A DNA stretch of 64,000 bases from Mycobacterium sp. 1164966.3. GTDB lineage: Bacteria; Actinomycetota; Actinomycetes; Mycobacteriales; Mycobacteriaceae. Below, one piece after another: positions 48,367 to 56,909 of the stretch (positions are counted from its first letter, which is position 1; each line of letters starts with the position of its first letter). A program made the translations under genes and the position numbers. The stretch lies in NCBI RefSeq assembly GCF_001665395.1, contig NZ_LZSG01000047.1, positions 34,481 to 98,480 on the forward strand, written 5' to 3'. The notes beneath the pieces are model-generated. The model was not told the DNA's origin and searched no databases. It worked only from the letters and a program-made list of their open reading frames with translations.

Positions 48367-50655
48367 CTATTTTTGCGATGTCGGAGCTGGTCGCGGCCGG
48401 CTGCGGGTTAGCCGTTCCGGCGGGCGCAGCCGATACCGGACCAAGCCGGCCCACAGCGCGCCGAGCACCAGAAGTGCGCCCATGTCGAACACCCACCAGC
48501 CCGAATAATGGGTCCACATCTGGGCGTTGGCGGCAAGCGCGTCGACCCGGCGCAGGTCGACGGTCGACGCCGCCGCCGCGAAACCCCACTGGGCCGGAAT
48601 GAACCAGGAAATCTGGTCGTAGCCCCAGGTGCCAACCAGGGTGATCAGCCCACCGGCGAACACCAACGACGCCAGCAGCACCGGCAAAAGTAGCGGCAGG
48701 ACTTCGCGCAGCGAGTTGCCCAGGCTCGACACCGCCAGCCCAACGATCGCCGAGACCATGGCCGTCGCGGCCACAGCCAGGTACACCTCGACCACCGGAT
48801 TGCCCAGTAAGACAGCGCCGCGCACCGGTTCGCCCTTCACGGCGATCACGATTCCGGTCAGGACTGCCGCCAAGGTGGCCGCGGCCACGCCGAAGACGAT
48901 GATCTTGGCGAGCAGGTAGGCCGACGTCGACAGCCCGATTTCCTGCTCCCGCCGGAACACGCCGCGCTCCCCAGCCAGGTCGCGGATGGTCAGCGCGGTA
49001 CCGATGATCACTGCGGCGAGGTTGAGCAGCGCCAGGATCTCGACGGCTTCGTGCGCGTTGGGACTCGACGGGGCCGGCCGGCTGAACCCGGAGTCACCGG
49101 GAATCAGCAGCGTCAGCGCTGCCAGCGCCACCGGCAACAGCACCAAGAAGAGCAGGTAAACGCGGCCGGCGAGCAGAAGGCGCAGCTGGCGGGCGGCAAC
49201 GAAGCGGGTCTGCTGGATGAAGGTGAGGCGGGCCGGCGGCGACACAGCCGCAGCGGATGGAGGCGGTGGAGGCGCTGCCGCCGGTTGGCGGGCCTGGAAC
49301 GCGCGGTGGGCCCCCGCGGGATCGAAGTTCAGTCGCGCGAAGATCGACGGCCAGTCGGCGGTACCCATGGCGGGCCCGATCTGGGCAGGCGGGCCGGCGA
49401 ACGCCATCGTGCCGGCAGCGGTGAGAAGCAGCACCTCGTCGCACATATGCAAATGGATCGCCGAGGACTGCGACGACACCGCTACCACTGCTACGCAACC
49501 GATGTCGGCCTGGCGCCGCAGCATTGCGAGGACGTGGTGAGCCTGCGCCGGATCAAGCCCGACGGCCGGCTCGTCGACCACGAGCAGCGTCGGTCTGCTG
49601 ATGAGTTCGATCGCCATCGATGCGCACCGACGAACCTCGGGCGGCAATTTGCGGATGCGCGTCTTACCGTGCGGCGTCAATTCGAGCTCGTCGAGCACCT
49701 GACCGACCACCCGTTCGCGGTGCTCGGACGACGTGTCGGGCGGCAGCCGCAACTTGGCGGCATCACTCAACGCCCGCTCCACGGTGAGCTGCGGATGGAG
49801 CCGTTCGCCGCGGGGCACTATCCCGATCCGGGCGGGCACCGCCTCCTGTACATGCTGCACGTCTTGGCCGTCCACGGTGACTCTTCCCGAGCTGAGCTCG
49901 CGGGCGCCGCTGAGCACGTCCAGCAGAGCCGAGTTGCGTGCGTGCGAAGGTCCGACAACCGCGGTCAGCGTGCCCGGACGGGCCGCGAACGACACGTTGG
50001 CCAGCAACTCGTGTTCGCCGGCCTTGCCCGCGGTCAGCGCGACTTGATACGCGGCCACGCCGTCAGTGCGTGCGTCGGACTTCAGCGGCAGCCGGAAGGT
50101 CGAACTGGGTTCAGCCGGCGGCGGCTCCGGAATGTCCGGCGCGACGGGAGGTTGCTCGCGCTGCGCCATCGGCGGCAATGGGATCGGACCGGTCGGTGAG
50201 TCCGTAGCGGCCGCGATCTGGGGAACGCGCATCGGCCCAGTGGATTGCTCGGTCGGGACGGTATGGTGCGCGACGGTTGGCGAGGCGGGTTCCGCAGCTG
50301 TGTGGTCTGGGGAGCCGATGTGAAAAGTGAGCTGCTGACCTTGCTGTGGATCACCGATGGTGATCGCCTGACCGTCTTGGATGTCGACCGTCGCAACCCG
50401 GACGCCGTCGACGAGGATGCCCTGTCCGCTTCTATCGATGGCCAACCAGTGCGTGCCGGCGAACCGCAGCACCAGGTCCTCGGATGCCGGGTGCGCGATA
50501 CCGGCGGCGTCGCCTGGTTCCAGCCGGATGTCGCACTGGCTACCAGTGCCTACGCTCACGTCGGGCCCAGGGAGGCAGACGTACCTCGTCGAACCGACCC
50601 AAACGGTCAAGGGGGAGGCTTGGAAAGCGGAAGCCTCGGTCCGCATGCCCGCCAC
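48367..50655 (-). CDS. FHA-ABC membrane protein with degenerate ATPase motifs
   Basis: A 762-aa protein with the layout of M. tuberculosis Rv1747: FHA-like N-terminus (about 15-115), Pro-rich linker (120-195), ABC nucleotide-binding domain (205-430) and an ABC2 membrane domain of about six segments (490-750). The ATPase motifs are damaged: Walker A is GPSHARNS (235-242) with Asn for the Lys, the signature is LPPEV (337-341) instead of LSGGQ, and the H-loop His is Ser; Walker B LLVVDEP (357-363) and the D-loop remain. The FHA part also lacks the usual S-x-x-H. ATP-driven transport is unlikely unless it pairs with another subunit. Confidence 0.87.
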   Translation of the reverse strand: MAGMRTEASAFQASPLTVWVGSTRYVCLPGPDVSVGTGSQCDIRLEPGDAAGIAHPASEDLVLRFAGTHWLAIDRSGQGILVDGVRVATVDIQDGQAITIGDPQQGQQLTFHIGSPDHTAAEPASPTVAHHTVPTEQSTGPMRVPQIAAATDSPTGPIPLPPMAQREQPPVAPDIPEPPPAEPSSTFRLPLKSDARTDGVAAYQVALTAGKAGEHELLANVSFAARPGTLTAVVGPSHARNSALLDVLSGARELSSGRVTVDGQDVQHVQEAVPARIGIVPRGERLHPQLTVERALSDAAKLRLPPDTSSEHRERVVGQVLDELELTPHGKTRIRKLPPEVRRCASMAIELISRPTLLVVDEPAVGLDPAQAHHVLAMLRRQADIGCVAVVAVSSQSSAIHLHMCDEVLLLTAAGTMAFAGPPAQIGPAMGTADWPSIFARLNFDPAGAHRAFQARQPAAAPPPPPSAAAVSPPARLTFIQQTRFVAARQLRLLLAGRVYLLFLVLLPVALAALTLLIPGDSGFSRPAPSSPNAHEAVEILALLNLAAVIIGTALTIRDLAGERGVFRREQEIGLSTSAYLLAKIIVFGVAAATLAAVLTGIVIAVKGEPVRGAVLLGNPVVEVYLAVAATAMVSAIVGLAVSSLGNSLREVLPLLLPVLLASLVFAGGLITLVGTWGYDQISWFIPAQWGFAAAASTVDLRRVDALAANAQMWTHYSGWWVFDMGALLVLGALWAGLVRYRLRPPERLTRSRPRPAPTSQK

Positions 50656-50763
50656 CTTTCATCCTTGGCCTCGCGCCGACCGCATCGATCCGGCCAGGCC
50701 AGCTATTGGTTCAAGTGTCCACCCGCAGCAGACGGTCTAGCCACTTCAAACGTCCTGCCCTGG

Positions 50764-51276
50764 TCACGGGGTGGTGCGACGTGGCGTGGTTGCGGAGCTC
50801 TCGAGAAGGCGGCGCAATACCTGGACGGCATCGGCCAGCACCTTGCGGTCGGCCGGATCGAGCTGTGCCAGTTGGGGTTCGATGGCCGCGGCGCGATCGG
50901 CCCGGACCGCGGTGAGCGTGCGCATCCCCGCGGGCGTGATCTTGATTCGGACTGCCCGGGCGTCTCCGGGGTCGACGGTTCGGGTGACCAGGCCGGCGTC
51001 TTCGAGCCGTCGTACCTGCGTGGTCATCGTCGGCTGCGAACAGTGGTCGACGGCGGCCAGGTCACCGATCCGGGCTTCACCGTGGGCGTCGATCGTGGCA
51101 AGCAGCCTGGCCTGGGCCGCCGGCAACGGCATCTGAATGCGCTGCGTGGCCAGTCGGTTGAGTCGCGCGACCACCGCGAGCAAATCCGCTCCCAGGCCTG
51201 GCTGGGGCTGGGTACTTGCGGCATCAACTACCTCTTCAACAACGCCTTTGTGGTTGGCGGGAGCGGATGAATTCAT
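50764..51276 (-). CDS. MarR-family transcriptional regulator
   Basis: A 170-aa winged-helix regulator. DNA-binding segment IGDLAAVDHCSQPTMTTQVR and wing RRLEDAGLVTRTVDPGDAR are typical of MarR. It is like Rv2327. ATG 51276 (MNSSAPANHKG) is chosen because the palindrome and divergent promoter region lie just upstream; a longer frame crosses them. Probably represses itself and the divergent ECF transporter. Confidence 0.88.
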   Translation of the reverse strand: MNSSAPANHKGVVEEVVDAASTQPQPGLGADLLAVVARLNRLATQRIQMPLPAAQARLLATIDAHGEARIGDLAAVDHCSQPTMTTQVRRLEDAGLVTRTVDPGDARAVRIKITPAGMRTLTAVRADRAAAIEPQLAQLDPADRKVLADAVQVLRRLLESSATTPRRTTP

Positions 51277-51288
51277 GCGACCATCGTT

Positions 51289-51305
51289 GCATAGCTTTGC
51301 TATGC
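51289..51305. promoter_or_regulatory. Palindromic operator between MarR and ECF transporter
   Basis: GCATAGC-TTT-GCTATGC is a perfect 7-bp inverted repeat 12 nt before the MarR ATG and 100 nt before the divergent transporter start. Size and position fit a MarR dimer site. Confidence 0.75.
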
Positions 51306-51404
51306 GAGACCAATAACCGATCTCCACTGTCGCCTCGCGGGAAAACTCATTCGCGGGGTGCGCTGCGCAAGTGCTTACCGCCGCGGCCTGGCAGAATCGG
51401 TGAA

Positions 51405-53447
51405 GTGATCGCCCCGGCACCTTCTTCGCACCGGGGCGTAGCGCTGCAACCGAGCGAATTGGCGCAAGCCTCTGTGATGGCCGCATTGTGCGCGGTGACC
51501 GCCATCATCTCCGTCGTTGTCCCGTTTGCCGCAGGCCTGGCGCTGCTGGGCACTGTGCCGATGGGGCTGTTGGCCTACCGCTACCGGATGCGCGTGCTCA
51601 TCGCCGCGCTGGTCGCGGCCGGGATGATCGCCTTCCTGATCGCCGGTTTGGGCGGATTCTTGGCGGTCGTCAATAGCGCCTATATCGGCGGGCTGACCGG
51701 CATCATCAAACGCAGACGCCGGGGCACGCCCACCGTGATTGCGTCGGCATTGATCGCGGGCATCTTCTTCGGTGTCGCGAACGTCGCAGCACTGGCCGTG
51801 ATGTTCCGGTTACGGCATCTCATCTTCGCCGCGATGACGGCAAATGTGGAGGGGCTGGCGAGCTTCCTGTCTCGGGTGCATCTGCAAGGGCTCGCCGCAA
51901 TGCTGAGGCGTTATTTCGCCCTCGGCATGCATTACTGGCCCTGGGTGCTGCTCGCCTATTCCGTCTTGATGGTCCTGGTGGTGTCGTTGATCGGCTGGTG
52001 GGCGTTGTCGCGCGTGCTGGACCGGATGCGCGGGGTCCCCGACGTCCACAAACTGGACGCCCCCGCCGCCGACGCCGACCCGGACGTCGCGGTCGGACCG
52101 GTTCCGGTGCGACTGGAGAGGGTGCGCTACCGGTACCCGGGTGCAAACCAGGACGCGCTACGCGAAGTCAGCTTGGACCTGCGAGTCGGCGAACACGTCG
52201 CGATCACCGGCGCCAACGGTTCCGGCAAGACCACGCTGATGCTGATCCTGGCCGGCCGGGAACCGACGTCGGGAACCGTGGATCGGCCCGGCGCGGTGGG
52301 TCTGGGCAAGCTGGGTGGCACGGCGGTGGTGCTGCAACACCCCGAAAGTCAAGTGCTGGGGACCCGGGTGGCCGACGACGTGGTGTGGGGTCTTCCGCCG
52401 GGCACGCACGTCGATGTCGACCGGTTGCTCAGCGAAGTCGGCCTCGAAGGTCTTGGTGAACGCGACACGGGAAGCCTGTCCGGCGGCGAGCTGCAACGTC
52501 TTTCGCTGGCTGCCGCGTTGGCCCGCGAACCGGCGATGCTCATCGCGGACGAGGTCACCAGCATGGTGGACCAGCAGGGCCGTGACGCGCTGTTGAATGT
52601 GCTGTCCGGTTTGACCAAACGGCACCGGACCGCTCTCGTCCATATCACGCACTTCGACAACGAGGCCGCGTCCGCCGACCGCACGATCAACCTGAGCAAT
52701 TCACCGGACAACACCGATATGGCCGACCGCGCGCAAGTCCCGACGCCGCGCGTCGCAGTGGATCACGGCCGCAAGGCCCCCGCGCTCGAGCTCCTCGGCG
52801 TTGGTCACGAATACGGCAGCGGCACGCCGTGGGCCAAGATCGCACTGCGCGATGTCAGCTTCGTCGTGGAACAAGGTGACGGGGTGCTGATCCATGGCGG
52901 CAACGGTTCGGGCAAGTCGACGCTGGCGTGGATCATGGCGGGCCTGACGGTGCCCACGGCCGGCGCTTGCCTGGTCGATGGCCGGCCCACCCACGAGCAG
53001 GTCGGCACTGTGGCGTTGTCGTTCCAGGCGGCCCGGCTGCAGTTGATGCGCAGCCGCGTCGATCTGGAAGTTGCTTCGGCAGCGGGCTTTTCACACCGCG
53101 AACATGACCGGGTGGTCGCCGCGCTGAGCGTCGTCGGGCTGGATCCCACGCTGGCCAAGCGGCGCATCGACCAGCTCAGCGGGGGTCAGATGCGCCGTGT
53201 CGTGCTGGCCGGGCTGTTGGCGCGTTCGCCGCGAGCATTGATTCTGGACGAGCCGCTGGCCGGGTTGGATGCGGCCAGCCAGCGCGGTCTACTGCGGTTG
53301 CTGGAGGACTTGCGCCGCGAGCGGGGCCTGACGGTGGTGGTTATCTCCAACGACGTCGCCGGCCTGGAGGATTTGTGCCCGCGAATCCTGCACCTGCACG
53401 ATGGCGCGCTGGAATCGGCGCAGACCGCGGCGGGAGGTATGCCATGA
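51405..53447 (+). CDS. ECF-type transporter: membrane domain fused to two ATPase domains
   Basis: A 680-aa fusion like Rv2326c. Residues 1-200 form an integral membrane domain of about six segments (substrate-capture-like), followed by two CbiO/EcfA-type ATPases, each complete: Walker A GANGSGKTT and GGNGSGKST, signatures LSGGELQRLSLA and LSGGQMRRVVLA, Walker B MLIADEV and ALILDEP. GTG 51405 (VIAPAPSSHRG) fits the known start. With the next gene (EcfT) it makes a complete vitamin or metal importer on two genes; the substrate is unknown. Confidence 0.9.
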   Translation: MIAPAPSSHRGVALQPSELAQASVMAALCAVTAIISVVVPFAAGLALLGTVPMGLLAYRYRMRVLIAALVAAGMIAFLIAGLGGFLAVVNSAYIGGLTGIIKRRRRGTPTVIASALIAGIFFGVANVAALAVMFRLRHLIFAAMTANVEGLASFLSRVHLQGLAAMLRRYFALGMHYWPWVLLAYSVLMVLVVSLIGWWALSRVLDRMRGVPDVHKLDAPAADADPDVAVGPVPVRLERVRYRYPGANQDALREVSLDLRVGEHVAITGANGSGKTTLMLILAGREPTSGTVDRPGAVGLGKLGGTAVVLQHPESQVLGTRVADDVVWGLPPGTHVDVDRLLSEVGLEGLGERDTGSLSGGELQRLSLAAALAREPAMLIADEVTSMVDQQGRDALLNVLSGLTKRHRTALVHITHFDNEAASADRTINLSNSPDNTDMADRAQVPTPRVAVDHGRKAPALELLGVGHEYGSGTPWAKIALRDVSFVVEQGDGVLIHGGNGSGKSTLAWIMAGLTVPTAGACLVDGRPTHEQVGTVALSFQAARLQLMRSRVDLEVASAAGFSHREHDRVVAALSVVGLDPTLAKRRIDQLSGGQMRRVVLAGLLARSPRALILDEPLAGLDAASQRGLLRLLEDLRRERGLTVVVISNDVAGLEDLCPRILHLHDGALESAQTAAGGMP

Positions 53448-54301
53448 CCGCGATCTCGGCCTCTGCCTCGACCCACGCGCAACCCCGGCGCCAGCCTCGT
53501 CCCGTGGTGCTGCTGGTTCCGGTGCCCGGACGGTCGACGATCCACGATCTGTGGGCCGGCACCAAATTGCTGGTGGTTTTCGGCGTTTCGCTGCTGCTGA
53601 CGTTCTATCCGGGGTGGGTGACGATCGGCGTGGTGGGGGTCCTGGTGACGGCTGCCATCTGGATCGCCCGCATCCCGCGCGGCGTGCTGCCGTCAATCCC
53701 GCGCTGGCTCTGGATCCTGCTCGCGTTCGGGTTTATCACCGCCGCCCTAGCCAGCGGTAGTCCGGTGGTCACGCTGGGCGGGACCCAGATCGGACTGGGC
53801 GGGGCGCTGAACTTTTTGCGGTTCACCACGCTGTCGATCGTGTTGCTGGCGTTGGGTGGGATGGTGTCCTGGACCACCAACGTAGCCGAAATCGGGCCTG
53901 CGGTAGCGACTTTGGGTTGGCCTTTGCGGCTTCTGCGGATACCGGTAGACGAATGGGCGGTGGCTTTGGCATTGGCGCTGCGGGCCTTCCCGATGTTGAT
54001 CGATGAGTTCCAGGTGCTTTATGCGGCTCGGCGGTTACGGCCCAAACGGATACCGCGCAGCCGCAAGGCCCGGCGCTGGCGGCACGCGCTGGAACTTATC
54101 GACTTGCTCACCGCCGCAATCACCGTGACATTGCGGCGCGCGGACGAGATGGGAGACGCGATCACCGCCCGCGGCGGCACCGGTCAGCTGAGTGCGAATC
54201 CGGCGCGACCGAAACTGGCGGACTGGGTGACAATCGGTGTCGTGGTCGCGGCCAGCGGTGCTGCGGTGGCGCTGGACACGGCCCTGCATTTGGCGCGGTA
54301 G
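53444..54301 (+). CDS. Energy-coupling factor transmembrane protein (EcfT/CbiQ)
   Basis: A 285-aa membrane protein; ATG 53444 overlaps the previous stop (ATGA). It has the CbiQ/EcfT segments (LWAGTKLLVVFGVSLLLTFY, FLRFTTLSIVLLALGGM) and the cytoplasmic coupling helices ending in ARRLRPKR and LRRADEMGDAITARG that contact the ATPases. Partner of the fused protein upstream. Confidence 0.9.
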   Translation: MTAISASASTHAQPRRQPRPVVLLVPVPGRSTIHDLWAGTKLLVVFGVSLLLTFYPGWVTIGVVGVLVTAAIWIARIPRGVLPSIPRWLWILLAFGFITAALASGSPVVTLGGTQIGLGGALNFLRFTTLSIVLLALGGMVSWTTNVAEIGPAVATLGWPLRLLRIPVDEWAVALALALRAFPMLIDEFQVLYAARRLRPKRIPRSRKARRWRHALELIDLLTAAITVTLRRADEMGDAITARGGTGQLSANPARPKLADWVTIGVVVAASGAAVALDTALHLAR

Positions 54302-54361
54302 GCGGGCCGGGATCGCCTTGCAGTGCAGGCTTGATCGAGGCGCGGGCTTTCTGGGCTCAAC

Positions 54362-54453
54362 GCGACAATTAGCTTGCCGCGCAACGGTTTTCGCGTTGAG
54401 GCGGACAAGCCACAGGCTCAGATTTTGTGACCGATGGGACTCAGGAGAAACGC
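54362..54453. repeat. Palindromic repeat element, copy 2
   Basis: The core (54362-54394) matches copy 1 at 45614 over 33 nt without gaps (26 identical) and is flanked by CTCAACGCGA/TCGCGTTGAG, a perfect 10-bp stem of its own. The second shared block is TGGGACTCAGGAGAAACGC at 54435-54453. It is most of what the 284-nt gap between ecfT and the permease contains; no gene is seen there. Confidence 0.75.
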
Positions 54454-54585
54454 ACTCGCCGACCGGTCCGCGACCCGGTGCCAGACGCCTGGGACTCATC
54501 ACGAGGTTCGGCGCGGAGCCTGGCAAAGTCCGCCGCCACGCTGGACCAGGCCGCATAATCAGCTGACCTACTAGCGGGAGGTGCG

Positions 54586-56034
54586 ATGACGGCCCCGTCG
54601 ATCAGTCTGAAAAAGCAGATGCTGCGCCGCCGCCCCGTGAGCGGCGCTCCCGTCGCTCACGGCGCCGCAGATCACCTCAAGCGCAGTATCGGCGTGTTTC
54701 AGCTGACCATGTTCGGCGTCGGCTCCACGATCGGTACCGGCATCTTCTTCGTGCTGTCGCAGGCTGTACCCCAAGCCGGCCCCGGCGTGATCGTCTCGTT
54801 CATCATCGCCGGTATCGCTGCCGGGCTCGCGGCCATCTGCTACGCCGAATTGGCTTCCGCCGTACCGGTTTCCGGTTCAGCGTATTCCTACGCATACACC
54901 ACCCTCGGTGAGGCCGTCGCAATGGTGGTCGCGGCCTGCCTGCTGTTGGAGTACGGGGTGGCCACGGCCGCGGTATCGGTCGGCTGGAGCGGCTACGTCA
55001 ACAAGCTGCTGAACAACGTATTCGGATTTCAGGTGCCGCATGCGTTGTCGGCTGCGCCGTGGGACGAATATCCGGGCCTGATGAACCTGCCGGCAGTGTT
55101 CTTGATCTGGGTGTGCGCACTGCTGCTGATCCGCGGCGCCAGCGAATCCGCGAAGGTCAACGCCGTCATGGTGCTGATCAAGCTGGGCGTGCTGGGCATG
55201 TTCGTGGTCCTCGCATTCACCGCCTACGACGCCGACCATCTGCGGGACTTCGCCCCGTTCGGTGTGGCCGGTATCGGTTCGGCGGCGGGCACAATCTTCT
55301 TCTCTTACATCGGCCTCGACGCGGTGTCGACCGCGGGCGACGAAGTGAAAGACCCGCAAAAAACAATGCCACGCGCGCTCATCTCGGCGCTGGTTATCGT
55401 CACCAGCGTCTACGTGCTCGTCGCGCTCTCCGCACTTGGCACCCAGCGTTGGCAGGAATTCGGCGGCCAGCAGGAGGCCGGGCTTGCCACGATTCTCGAC
55501 AACGTCACAAAAGGCCGGTGGGCCAGCACCATCCTGGCCGCCGGGGCGGTGATCTCCATTTTTTCCGTCACGCTGGTCACTCAGTATGGCCAGACTCGCA
55601 TCGTGTTCGCGATGGGCCGCGACGGATTGCTGCCCCCCCGTTTCGCGACAGTGAACCCCCGCACGATGACTCCGGTGACCAACACAGTGATCGTCGCGGT
55701 CGCCGCGTCGATGCTGGCGGCATTCGTGCCGCTCGAGAAACTGGCGGACCTGGTGTCTATCGGCACGCTCACCGCGTTCACGGTCGTGTCGATCGGGGTG
55801 ATCATCCTGCGGATCCGCCAGCCCGACCTGCCGCGCGGGTTCAAGGTGCCCGGCTATCCCGTCACACCCGCGCTCTCCGTGGCGGCGTGTGGATACATCC
55901 TGGCCAGCTTGCATTGGTACACCTGGCTTGCGTTCAGTGGATGGGTTGCGCTGGCGCTGACCTATTACCTGGTGTGGGGCCGACACCACAGCGCATTGAA
56001 CGATGAGGCGCCAACGGCGGAGGAAGTGCAGTGA
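54586..56034 (+). CDS. rocE: Cationic amino acid permease (APC family, RocE-like)
   Basis: A 482-aa permease with about 12-14 membrane segments. The first helix motif GVGSTIGTGIFFVLSQ and FSYIGLDAVSTAGDEVKDPQ are hallmarks of the APC/CAT family that carries arginine, lysine or ornithine. Position before a universal stress protein and uspABC matches rocE of M. tuberculosis. Overlaps the next gene by 4 nt. Confidence 0.9.
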   Translation: MTAPSISLKKQMLRRRPVSGAPVAHGAADHLKRSIGVFQLTMFGVGSTIGTGIFFVLSQAVPQAGPGVIVSFIIAGIAAGLAAICYAELASAVPVSGSAYSYAYTTLGEAVAMVVAACLLLEYGVATAAVSVGWSGYVNKLLNNVFGFQVPHALSAAPWDEYPGLMNLPAVFLIWVCALLLIRGASESAKVNAVMVLIKLGVLGMFVVLAFTAYDADHLRDFAPFGVAGIGSAAGTIFFSYIGLDAVSTAGDEVKDPQKTMPRALISALVIVTSVYVLVALSALGTQRWQEFGGQQEAGLATILDNVTKGRWASTILAAGAVISIFSVTLVTQYGQTRIVFAMGRDGLLPPRFATVNPRTMTPVTNTVIVAVAASMLAAFVPLEKLADLVSIGTLTAFTVVSIGVIILRIRQPDLPRGFKVPGYPVTPALSVAACGYILASLHWYTWLAFSGWVALALTYYLVWGRHHSALNDEAPTAEEVQ

Positions 56035-56909
56035 CGGTCGTTGTCGGTTACCTGGCCGGCAAGGTCGGGCTGTCCGGCTTATATCTAGGGGTCCGCGCGG
56101 CGCGCACGCTTGGCACCTCGCTGACGGTGGCGACCATCGTGCCCAAGCCGTGGCTGACACCTTCGCTCGCCCGCGTCGACGCTGAATTCGAGCACTGGGC
56201 CGATCAACTGGCCGTCGACTCGGCCGAGGAGGCCCGGCGCTATCTGCGCAAATCGGCCGACGGAGTCGAGGTCACTTACTTTCATCGCGCGCACCGATCG
56301 GTCTCGGGTGGCCTGATCGAGGTCGTTGCCGAAGCCGACGCGGAGGTCCTGGTGTTGGGTTCGCTGCCCAGCGCTCGGCGTGGGCAAGTGGTTATCGGGT
56401 CGACCGCCGACTGGCTCTTGCATTCGTCGCCGGTGCCGGTGGCGATTAGTCCGCGCGGATATCGCGCTCACACCGGCAAACTGACGCGGCTCACCTGCGC
56501 GTACTCGGCCACCCCGGAGTCGGTTGACGTGGTACGACGGTGTGTCGAGTCCGCCGAGCGATTCGGGGTGCCGATGCGAGTGCTCACCTTTGCAGTCCGC
56601 GGAAAGACGATGTACCCACCCGAGGTGGGCCTGCATGCCGAGGATTCGGTGCTGGAAGCATGGGCGTCGCAGGCGCGAGACATACTCGAGAACTTGAAGA
56701 CTGACGGCATAGTCGGCAAAGACGTTGTGCTGGAAGTGGTTACCGGAAGAACATGGGCTCACGCACTGGCCGCGGCGGTGTGGGAAGACGGCGAGATACT
56801 GGCGGTCGGTACCTCACCGCGCGGCGACATCGCCCGAGTATTCCTCGGATCCCGGAGCGCGAAAATCATCCGCCACAGCCCGATACCGGTGCTGGTATTG
56901 CCCGGCTAA
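56031..56909 (+). CDS. Universal stress protein, two-domain
   Basis: A 292-aa tandem Usp protein, GTG 56031 overlapping the permease stop. The nucleotide-binding pattern appears in both halves: VLGSLPSARRGQVVIGSTAD with LLHSSPVPVAISP, and AVGTSPRGDIARVFLGSRSA with IIRHSPIPVLVLPG. Usp proteins bind ATP and affect growth arrest. Translational coupling suggests it modulates or senses with the permease. Its stop overlaps that of the convergent uspC by 4 nt. Confidence 0.88.
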   Translation: MTVVVGYLAGKVGLSGLYLGVRAARTLGTSLTVATIVPKPWLTPSLARVDAEFEHWADQLAVDSAEEARRYLRKSADGVEVTYFHRAHRSVSGGLIEVVAEADAEVLVLGSLPSARRGQVVIGSTADWLLHSSPVPVAISPRGYRAHTGKLTRLTCAYSATPESVDVVRRCVESAERFGVPMRVLTFAVRGKTMYPPEVGLHAEDSVLEAWASQARDILENLKTDGIVGKDVVLEVVTGRTWAHALAAAVWEDGEILAVGTSPRGDIARVFLGSRSAKIIRHSPIPVLVLPG

